Shown here one piece after another: positions 1-4,914 of a stretch of DNA of 9,638 nt. Source of the stretch: Deltaproteobacteria bacterium. Lineage in GTDB: Bacteria; Desulfobacterota; Binatia; DP-6. The DNA is taken from positions 1 through 9,638 of the forward strand of contig VBLA01000051.1 in the NCBI GenBank assembly GCA_005879245.1. Direction: 5' to 3'. The translations under genes and the position numbers were made by a program. Position 1 is the stretch's first letter, and each line of letters starts with the position of its first letter. Below the pieces are notes generated by a model that was not told the DNA's origin, did not search any database, and saw nothing but the letters and a program-made list of their open reading frames with translations.

Positions 1-815
1 GACCTTCCGATCCTCTTCGGGGTCGGCGTCGCCAGCTTCTTCTTCCTGCGGCGGGACCGGAGGTTCCTCGTCGCGCTCTTTTTGGTTCAGCTCGGGCTCG
101 TGGTTCTCCTCGCGACGTACCAAGCGGACCAGCTCCGGCCGCGGCGCTTCATCATGGTCGACTGCTACTGCCTGGTCGCGATCGCGTGGATGTACCGCGA
201 GGCTCCCGCATCACCGCGGCGGCTCCTGGCCGGCCTCCTCGTGCTCGGAAACGTCTGGCAGGGACTGGGGCTCGTACGCTTCATGCCGATGCCGTTCGCG
301 CTGGGCGCGTCCTTCACGATGCCGTACACCTACTCCCGCGACGGCGTCGGCTCGGTGACCTTCCCCCATGTCGACTGGGCCCGCGCCTCCGCCAAGAGGT
401 GGACGCGGGGCACAGGCTTCTGCTCCTCTACAACCTCGACTGCTATCCGGAGAACTTCACGAACCCGTCGGGGGTGCTCGAGCGCCTCTACCTCGGGCTC
501 GGTCACGAGCGCTTCGTCGACTCGGTGTTCGTCTTCGGGTCGCGCGCCTGCCGCTACTGCTGCCTCCCCATCCACCCGCTCGCGGACTTCCAGAGCTTCC
601 TCGACGGTGTGCGTGCCGATGGCCCCACGCCACCGGCGACGCTCGCCATCTACTATCCGACCATGTGCAACGGCCCGGGCGCGGAGCACCCCGAGGTGGA
701 CGCACTCCTCGCCGAACTCGGCCGCCGGTTCCGCCTGCGACTCACGCCGTCGGCTGGAACCGTGGCCGTACGCATCGCGATCGACGGCGAGCAGCCGACG
801 GGGCGCCCTCGCTGA
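1..815 (+). CDS. Integral membrane protein, C-terminal part, with an apparent frameshift near 396 (5' end outside window)
   Basis: The reading frame enters from the left edge in frame 1 and runs to about base 396. It then continues convincingly in frame 3 to a TGA at 813-815. The frame-1 part has three hydrophobic stretches separated by Arg-rich turns (about bases 1-50, 61-120 and 145-195, then 220-290), like the last membrane helices of a PMT/GT39-type or other polytopic membrane protein. The frame-3 part (LLLLYNLDCYPENF, then a Cys/Pro-rich region) looks like a soluble C-terminal domain. The junction reads gccaagaggtgg; adding one G would give Ala-Lys-Glu-Val-Asp-Ala-Gly-His and join the halves in frame. 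The break may be an assembly error or a real mutation. I do not recognise the family, and the glycosyltransferase idea rests only on topology. The gene converges on the aldo/keto reductase with a 38-bp gap. Confidence 0.6.
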   Translation, partial: PSDPLRGRRRQLLLPAAGPEVPRRALFGSARARGSPRDVPSGPAPAAALHHGRLLLPGRDRVDVPRGSRITAAAPGRPPRARKRLAGTGARTLHADAVRAGRVLHDAVHLLPRRRRLGDLPPCRLGPRLRQEVDAGHRLLLLYNLDCYPENFTNPSGVLERLYLGLGHERFVDSVFVFGSRACRYCCLPIHPLADFQSFLDGVRADGPTPPATLAIYYPTMCNGPGAEHPEVDALLAELGRRFRLRLTPSAGTVAVRIAIDGEQPTGRPR

Positions 816-853
816 GCGGCTTCGCCCGTCCGGCTGCGCCGGCGGGGGCGATG

Positions 854-1699
854 TCAGAGCATCGGGACGCCCGCGCGCGGCCGGCCACGCGGAAAGGCCG
901 TTTCGAGTCGCACCATGTCGTCGTCCGTGAGCTCGAGCGTTCCGGCCGCTGCGTTGTCGAGCACGTGGGGTGGGCGAGACGCTTTCGGGATGGTGAAGAG
1001 CCCCGGCAACCGTACGAGAAAGGCGAGCGCCACCGCCCGCGGCGTCGCGCCGTGTGCCCGCGCGATCGCTGCGAGCAACCGGCCCCCCGCGCTACCGGCC
1101 GCCGGGAAGCGTCCCGAGCCGAAGGGGCTGTAGCCCACCACCGCGATCTCATGCTCGGCGCACCAGGTCGCGACCGCGTGCTCGATCGACCGCTCCTGCA
1201 GATGGTAGAGGACCTGATTGCAGGCGATCCCCCGCTCTCCCGCGATCGCCAGTGCCCGTGCCATTTCCTCCACATCGAAGTTACTGACCCCGTAGAAGCG
1301 GATCTTGCCGTCGCGCACGAGCCGCTCGAACGCCGCGAGCGTCCGCTCGAGCGGGTGCGTGCCCGGCCAGTGCAGGAGGTAGAGATCGAGCCGGTCGGTC
1401 CGGAGACGGCGGAGGCTCGCCTCGCAGGCGCGGAGCACGCGCTCGAACGACGCGTTGGACGGCAGGACCTTCGAAGCCAGGAATACCTCGTCGCGCCGGC
1501 CGGCGATCGCTTCTCCGACGAGCTCCTCGACGACGCCGGATCCGTACATCTCCGCCGTGTCGATGTGGGTCATCCCCTGGTCCAGCCCCGCGCGCAGTGC
1601 GACCACGACGCGCGCACGCTCGTCGCGCTCCAGGTTCCAGGTCCCCTGACCGACGACCGGCACGGGGACCCCGGTCCAGCCGAATGGGCGGCGCTTCAT
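854..1699 (-). CDS. Aldo/keto reductase
   Basis: A 281-residue NADPH-dependent aldo/keto reductase, a cytosolic TIM-barrel oxidoreductase that reduces aldehydes and ketones. The N-terminal beta-hairpin (MKRRPFGWTGVPVPVVGQGT) precedes the catalytic tetrad: Asp47 and Tyr52 in HIDTAEMYGSG, Lys77 in ASK, and His110 in LLHWPG. GVSNFD (137-142), NQVLYHL (161-167) and GYSPFGSG (189-196) are further family signatures. IPKAS (237-241) is the usual NADP-phosphate-binding region near the C terminus. Length is normal for the short AKR class. The physiological substrate cannot be read from the sequence. The ATG at 1697-1699 is supported by the conserved N terminus, but it has no Shine-Dalgarno. It sits one base after the U-tract of an intrinsic terminator that points into the gene, which suggests attenuation, a cassette inserted upstream, or a leaderless message from an unseen promoter. 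Confidence 0.93.
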   Translation of the reverse strand: MKRRPFGWTGVPVPVVGQGTWNLERDERARVVVALRAGLDQGMTHIDTAEMYGSGVVEELVGEAIAGRRDEVFLASKVLPSNASFERVLRACEASLRRLRTDRLDLYLLHWPGTHPLERTLAAFERLVRDGKIRFYGVSNFDVEEMARALAIAGERGIACNQVLYHLQERSIEHAVATWCAEHEIAVVGYSPFGSGRFPAAGSAGGRLLAAIARAHGATPRAVALAFLVRLPGLFTIPKASRPPHVLDNAAAGTLELTDDDMVRLETAFPRGRPRAGVPML

Positions 1700-1700
1700 G

Positions 1701-1771
1701 AAAAAAGAGACCCCGATGGCCTTGCACGGCGACGGCGCCGTCCCGCCGGTGCTGCGGGAGCCATCGGGGTC
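1701..1771 (-). terminator. Intrinsic terminator or attenuator immediately before the aldo/keto reductase
   Basis: On the minus strand a perfect 12-bp stem (GACCCCGATGGC at 1771-1760 with GCCATCGGGGTC at 1720-1709) encloses a 39-nt loop. The loop itself can fold, since it contains the palindrome gacggcgccgtc at 1731-1742 and flanking GCAC/GTGC arms. The stem is followed by TC and six T residues (1706-1701). This is a classical Rho-independent layout. It ends the small leader ORF transcript, and the reductase ATG begins one base beyond the U-tract. In read-through RNA the stem would lie within about 10 nt of that ATG and hinder ribosome access too. Confidence 0.85.
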
Positions 1772-1772
1772 C

Positions 1773-1841
1773 GGTGGTGCCTGGGCCCCCGAAGGGTAAC
1801 CCAGCGACGCAGATCCGGGTTCGCCCTAAGAGGCCACCACC
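1773..1841 (-). ncRNA. Predicted structured leader RNA (three-way-junction-like fold)
   Basis: On the minus strand GGTGGTG (1841-1835) can pair with CACCACC (1779-1773), closing a domain of about 69 nt. Inside, CTGGG/CCCAG (1804-1800 with 1785-1781) encloses CCC-TTCG-GGG, a stable UUCG tetraloop hairpin. A short GGG-CGAA-CCC element lies between the hairpin and the left arm. The right arm of the closing helix is one base from the first arm of the terminator stem, so the two helices could stack or compete. The left arm overlaps codons near the end of the 14-codon ORF, so a translating ribosome would open the closing helix. I compared it mentally with the c-di-GMP-I (GEMM) aptamer because of the AGGGCGAACC and GGGTTACC strings, but the required order and junctions are absent. 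Folding was by eye and covariation is untested. Confidence 0.45.
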
Positions 1842-1870
1842 TCACAGATCACCGTAGGGGAATACGTCAC
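1826..1870 (-). CDS. 14-residue leader peptide ORF (MTYSPTVICEVVAS)
   Basis: A GTG start (1870-1868) lies 7 nt after the GGAGG core of a near-maximal Shine-Dalgarno. It reads MTYSPTVICEVVAS and stops at TAG (1828-1826). Spacing and strength of the ribosome site make translation likely, although the peptide is too short to assess by composition. It has no run of a single amino acid as in classical amino-acid attenuators, no signal peptide, and one Cys. Its last codons form the left arm of the predicted RNA domain downstream, and a terminator follows about 55 nt after the stop. The arrangement resembles a translation-sensing leader for the aldo/keto reductase. It could equally be a free-standing peptide gene, or an accidental ORF in a sequence related to the complement of the 16S rRNA 3' end. 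I do not recognise the peptide. Confidence 0.5.
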   Translation of the reverse strand: MTYSPTVICEVVAS

Positions 1871-1886
1871 TGGATCACCTCCTTTC
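1871..1886 (-). promoter_or_regulatory. Extended Shine-Dalgarno with 16-nt match to the 16S 3' end complement
   Basis: The minus strand reads GAAAGGAGGTGATCCA, the exact complement of the canonical 16S rRNA tail TGGATCACCTCCTTTC. It is the only ribosome site of such length in the window, where other genes have weak or no Shine-Dalgarno. It decides the GTG start of the 14-codon ORF, with 7 nt between GGAGG and GTG. Confidence 0.85.
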
Positions 1887-2051
1887 GTGCGGCGGGAGAA
1901 CCGAGCGGGCCCGAGCACCCACCGCCAGGAGGCGGCCGCCGGTTGCCGTCTCCCGACCCCGATCACCGGCGCGTGGCCGGCCATGGGACCTGTGTGTGTC
2001 CCGATCGGGAATCCCTCGTGGAATGCTACCGCCGGCGCCTGGCGCTGTCCA
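1887..2051. other. Intergenic stretch between the sirtuin stop and the leader; one palindrome, no gene seen
   Basis: This should hold the promoter of the minus-strand leader if it is transcribed on its own, but no convincing -35/-10 pair is visible; the closest is TAGCAT on the minus strand near 2025. It contains a perfect 12-bp palindrome, tcccgatcggga, at 1999-2010, which could be an operator. An overlapping gggac/gtccc inverted repeat lies at 1985-2002. No codon-like ORF of its own was found on either strand. Confidence 0.4.
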
Positions 2052-2750
2052 TCAGAGGATCAGGTCCCGCACCGCTGGCAGCACCTCCTCGAGCGACGCG
2101 ATGAGGCGGACGTCGGCCACCCCATCGTAGGGCGTCTCGGAGGCGGTCGCGATGGCGGTGCGGGCCCCCGCTGCCCGCGCGATCGGGAACATCTGGTTGA
2201 CGGGGCCGACCACGAGCGAGGTCCCGAGCGCCACGAAGAGATCGCAGCTGCCGGCATCCTGCAGGGCACGCTCGAGATCGGCCGGGACGAGCTGCTGCCC
2301 GAAGGAGATCGTCGCAGGCTTCCACGCACCGCCGCAGACGCAGTGCGGAACGGCGGTGCCGTTCTCCCAGGCGTCCTGGGCGAGGGCGCGCGGTGCTCGG
2401 CGATGGCAGGCCATGCATTCGACCTCGAAGTCCGTCCCGTGGATGTTCACGAGCCGCTCGAGGGGAAACCCGCTTCGCTCGTGGAGGCCATCGACGTTCT
2501 GTGTGACCAGGAGGTGAACGCGGCCCGACCGGGCGAGCGCGGTGAGCGCGTCGTGAGCGGCATTGGGGCGGGCTGCGCGGATCACCTGCCAGGTCTCTCC
2601 CTTGTAGCGCCAGTAGCGCTCGCGCGCGGCCTCACTCGCGAGGAACTCCGGCAGTGGCACCGGCTGGTAGCGCTCCCACCGCCCGCCCGGGGAGCGGAAG
2701 TCGGGGATGCCCGAGCCCGCGGAGAGACCGGCGCCCGTCAGGACCACCAC
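2052..2750 (-). CDS. Sir2-family NAD-dependent protein deacylase (sirtuin)
   Basis: A 232-residue sirtuin that removes acyl groups from lysine side chains using NAD, releasing nicotinamide and O-acyl-ADP-ribose in the cytosol. The Rossmann and NAD motifs are GAGLSAGSGIPDFRS (6-20), TQNVDGLH (83-90) and GTSLVV (176-181). His104 in NIHGT is the catalytic base. The zinc knuckle is Cys112-x2-Cys115 and then Cys137-x-Cys139 (HCVCGG). The start is GTG at 2750-2748, backed by AAGGGAG at 2765-2759 with 8-nt spacing. It overlaps the end of the Smr gene by 13 bp, so translation is probably coupled. The N-terminal helix usually found before GAGLS is nearly missing with this start. In-frame upstream codons read [12 protein letters not shown], which resembles that helix, but I see no upstream start codon. 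Substrate class (acetyl, succinyl or other) cannot be assigned. Confidence 0.93.
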   Translation of the reverse strand: MVVLTGAGLSAGSGIPDFRSPGGRWERYQPVPLPEFLASEAARERYWRYKGETWQVIRAARPNAAHDALTALARSGRVHLLVTQNVDGLHERSGFPLERLVNIHGTDFEVECMACHRRAPRALAQDAWENGTAVPHCVCGGAWKPATISFGQQLVPADLERALQDAGSCDLFVALGTSLVVGPVNQMFPIARAAGARTAIATASETPYDGVADVRLIASLEEVLPAVRDLIL

Positions 2751-3004
2751 GCGACGGGCTCCCTTCCACCGAAGCGCTCGACGAGCGGATGTCGGGACAG
2801 GGTCTCGCGAACGCGCTGGCGCTGCACGCCGCTTCCTCGCCCATGGATCAGCCGGACCTCGCGGAATCCGGCGCTGGCGGCGGCTTCCAGGTAGGACGCG
2901 ACGACGGCCGGCGTCTCGCGCGGCAGGAAGGCGTGCAGGTCGAGCGCGTCCTCGATCGGGATGGCAATCGGGTCAGGAAAAGGCGCGTCCTCGTCGTCGC
3001 TCAT
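2738..3004 (-). CDS. Small Smr-domain protein
   Basis: An 88-residue protein that is essentially a single Smr (small MutS-related) domain. The LDLHAF motif (about 21-26) corresponds to the family's LDLHG, with Ala in place of Gly. [19 protein letters not shown] (about 51-69) is the HGxGxG loop and following helix. Stand-alone Smr proteins act as nucleases or nucleic-acid-binding factors, and some cleave mRNA at stalled or collided ribosomes. Which role applies here is not visible. The ATG at 3004-3002 has only a distant GGGAAGG (12 nt). The acidic N terminus ([10 protein letters not shown]) is typical of short Smr proteins. It is the first gene of a two-gene unit with the sirtuin, overlapping it by 13 bp. 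Confidence 0.85.
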   Translation of the reverse strand: MSDDEDAPFPDPIAIPIEDALDLHAFLPRETPAVVASYLEAAASAGFREVRLIHGRGSGVQRQRVRETLSRHPLVERFGGREPVAWWS

Positions 3005-3032
3005 GCAGCGGCCGAGCCTTCCCTACCATATC

Positions 3033-3061
3033 TGTACAGCTCGCGGGCACGAGCATAGCAT
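3033..3061 (+). promoter_or_regulatory. Possible thiD promoter (TGTACA-N17-TAGCAT)
   Basis: In the 66-bp gap between the divergent Smr and thiD starts, TGTACA (3033-3038) and TAGCAT (3056-3061) are spaced by 17 bp. Each matches the sigma70 consensus at four of six positions. The predicted transcript start would fall only a few bases before the thiD ATG, which has no Shine-Dalgarno, so the message might be leaderless. This is weak evidence from pattern only. Confidence 0.25.
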
Positions 3062-3070
3062 CGCGAGCCG

Positions 3071-3874
3071 ATGGTCCACGTCGCGCTCACCATCGCCGGC
3101 TCGGACTCGAGCGGCGGGGCGGGCATCCAGGCCGACCTCAAGACCTTCGCCGCTTTCGGCGTCTACGGCGCGAGTGTGGTGACGGCGCTCACCGCGCAGA
3201 ACACCGGCGGCGTGCACGCGATCGCGGCGGTCGAGGCCAGCTTCGTGGCAGCGCAGATCGACGCCGTGCTCGACGACCTCGATGTCGGAACAGCCAAGAC
3301 GGGCATGTTGCTCTCCGCCGCGGTGATCGACGCCGTGGCCGATCGTCTCGCCACGCGACCGCTGCCGCACCTGGTCGTCGATCCCGTGCTGGTCGCGACC
3401 ACCGGGGAGGCCCTCCTCGAGCCCGCCGGGATCGCGCGTCTGCGAGAGCGGCTCGTGCCCCTCGCCACGCTCCTCACGCCGAACCTGCGCGAGGCCGAGG
3501 CGCTGACCGGGCGGCCGGTCGCCAACCCCGCGGACATGCGGGCGGCGGCCCGGGCGCTGCTCGACCTCGGCGCGCGCGCCGTCCTCGTGAAGGGTGGTCA
3601 TCTCCAGGGCGAGGCGCTCGATCTCCTCGATGACGGCCGGAACGTCCGTGAGCTCTCGGCGCCGCGTATCGCGACTCGCGACACCCACGGCACGGGATGC
3701 ATGCTCTCCGCCGCGATCGCCGCCGGTCTCGCGCGCGGCCTCGATCTCACCGCGGCCGTCGTGGCGGCGAAGCGCTACGTCACCCGGGCGATCGAGAGTG
3801 CACCGCGCGTCGGGCGCGGCGGGCGCGGCCTGCACCACCTCTCACAGGGAGATCCGCTCCGCCCCACCTCCTAG
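3071..3874 (+). CDS. thiD: Hydroxymethylpyrimidine/phosphomethylpyrimidine kinase ThiD
   Basis: A 267-residue ribokinase-fold enzyme. It phosphorylates hydroxymethylpyrimidine and then its monophosphate to the diphosphate used by ThiE in thiamine biosynthesis. [16 protein letters not shown] (10-25) is the N-terminal signature and TALTAQNT (38-45) forms the pyrimidine pocket. KTGML (76-80), VVDPV (102-106), [12 protein letters not shown] (136-147) and VKGGH (173-177) follow. DTHGTGC (204-210) is the anion hole with the family's conserved cysteine Cys210. Length is normal for stand-alone ThiD with no ThiE fusion. No other thiamine gene is near, so it is not in a thi operon here, and no THI-box is visible in the short upstream gap. 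It has no clear Shine-Dalgarno. It converges on the DNA glycosylase gene with a 10-bp gap. Confidence 0.95.
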   Translation: MVHVALTIAGSDSSGGAGIQADLKTFAAFGVYGASVVTALTAQNTGGVHAIAAVEASFVAAQIDAVLDDLDVGTAKTGMLLSAAVIDAVADRLATRPLPHLVVDPVLVATTGEALLEPAGIARLRERLVPLATLLTPNLREAEALTGRPVANPADMRAAARALLDLGARAVLVKGGHLQGEALDLLDDGRNVRELSAPRIATRDTHGTGCMLSAAIAAGLARGLDLTAAVVAAKRYVTRAIESAPRVGRGGRGLHHLSQGDPLRPTS

Positions 3875-3884
3875 GGCGCGACGC

Positions 3885-4853
3885 TCACCGCCGTGCGCGA
3901 CGGGGCCGCGCTCGCGCCGGTCGAGCGGGAAGCGGACCGAGCGGGGAGACGGCCGTCCCTCCAGCCCCGTCCTCGAGCTCCTCCAGCCGTCGCGGCCAGT
4001 CCTCCTTCAGCAGGCGCGAGAGCGCGCGGTCGGCGAGGAGCGTCCCGCCCGTCTGGCAGCGGGGACAGTAGTTCGTCTCGTTCCCCGCGTGGACGATCCG
4101 CTGCACGGGCGCGCCGCAGACCGGACACGGCTGGCGGTAGCGGCCGTGGACGGCCATGGCCGGACGGAAGGCGGTGACGCGCTCCGGAAACCCGGCCCCG
4201 ACTTCGTCCCGCAGGCGCTCCGTCCACTCACGGAGCGTCGCACGGATCGCGTCGTACAGCCGAGTGATCTCCTCATCACCCAGCTGACGCGTGAGCTTCA
4301 CCGGTGAGAGCCGCGCCCGATGCAGGATCTCGTCCCCATAAGCATTGCCGATCCCGCTGAACAGGCGGGCGTCGGTGAGCGCTCGCTTGAGGGTGTGGTT
4401 CTCCCGGAGGAGCGTCGCCCGGAAGACGGGCAGGTCGGCGTCGAGCACCTCGAGACCCCCGGGATCGTGCGCGCGGAGCACCGCCGCGCCGCGCACCACG
4501 TGGAGCGCCGCGCGCTTCTGTGTACCCGCCTCGGTGAGCACGAGCGTCCCGGAGGGGAAGTCGAACGCGGCGAGATCGACCCGGCGGGCGAGCCGTGCCG
4601 CGGGCGGTCGCCAGTGGAGACGGCCCGCGATCATGAGGTGGACGACGAGGAAGAGCTCGTCTTCGAGCTCGACCACGATGCGCTTTCCGAGCCGGCTGAG
4701 CCCGAGAACCGTCTTCCCCTCCAGGGCGCCGAGGGCTGGCTCGACGGAGCGAAGGAGAAACGGGCTCGCCAGCCGAACGCGGCGGAGCGGCTGTCCAACG
4801 AGGTGAGGGATGAGACGCTCGATGTAGACGACGACGTCGGGCAGCTCGGGCAC
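3885..4853 (-). CDS. Fpg/Nei-family DNA glycosylase with C-terminal extension
   Basis: A 322-residue bifunctional DNA glycosylase/AP lyase of the formamidopyrimidine family, expected to excise oxidised bases. After removal of Met1, the Pro2-Glu3 catalytic pair starts the protein (MPELPDVVVYIERL). The family norm is PELPEVE, so this is a divergent subfamily. Lys57 in LGKRIV is the beta-hairpin lysine, FSGIGNAYGDEIL (165-177) is the helix-two-turn-helix, and the zinc finger is Cys243-x2-Cys246 and Cys263-x2-Cys266 (NYCPRCQ). Most Fpg proteins end soon after that finger. This one continues about 55 residues, through LADRALSRLLKEDWPRRLEELE and an Arg/Pro-rich tail. The start is GTG at 4853-4851, fixed by the need for Pro-Glu at the N terminus; its ribosome site is poor. 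The base preferred (8-oxoG or oxidised pyrimidine) is not clear. Confidence 0.92.
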   Translation of the reverse strand: MPELPDVVVYIERLIPHLVGQPLRRVRLASPFLLRSVEPALGALEGKTVLGLSRLGKRIVVELEDELFLVVHLMIAGRLHWRPPAARLARRVDLAAFDFPSGTLVLTEAGTQKRAALHVVRGAAVLRAHDPGGLEVLDADLPVFRATLLRENHTLKRALTDARLFSGIGNAYGDEILHRARLSPVKLTRQLGDEEITRLYDAIRATLREWTERLRDEVGAGFPERVTAFRPAMAVHGRYRQPCPVCGAPVQRIVHAGNETNYCPRCQTGGTLLADRALSRLLKEDWPRRLEELEDGAGGTAVSPLGPLPARPARARPRRARR

Positions 4854-4914
4854 GCAAGGCCGAGGGTAGAACGTCCGGCGGCGCGCGTCACCCGCCCCGA
4901 CCCGACCGGGGCGC

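Noticed and set aside
830..842. CCGGC-TGC-GCCGG hairpin between the convergent genes as a terminator.
   Set aside because: The stem is 5 bp with a 3-nt loop and there is no T-tract on either strand; in sequence this GC-rich it is expected by chance.
1773..1841. c-di-GMP-I (GEMM) riboswitch.
   Set aside because: AGGGCGAACC and GGGTTACC strings recall it, but the GNRA tetraloop/receptor layout and the conserved core order are missing.
1848..1886. A true 16S rRNA gene end on the plus strand.
   Set aside because: No 16S-like sequence precedes 1848, the helix 45 3' strand is replaced and cannot pair, and no 23S or tRNA follows. Only a short related segment is present.
368..2104. A 578-codon open frame on the plus strand.
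   Set aside because: It runs antisense to the aldo/keto reductase and across the leader. Its translation is Arg/Pro/Gly-rich without domains, as expected from GC-rich shadow frames.
4896..4914. GCCCC/GGGGC hairpin just after the Ig-like gene stop as a terminator.
   Set aside because: Only five paired bases and no U-tract; not strong enough to list.
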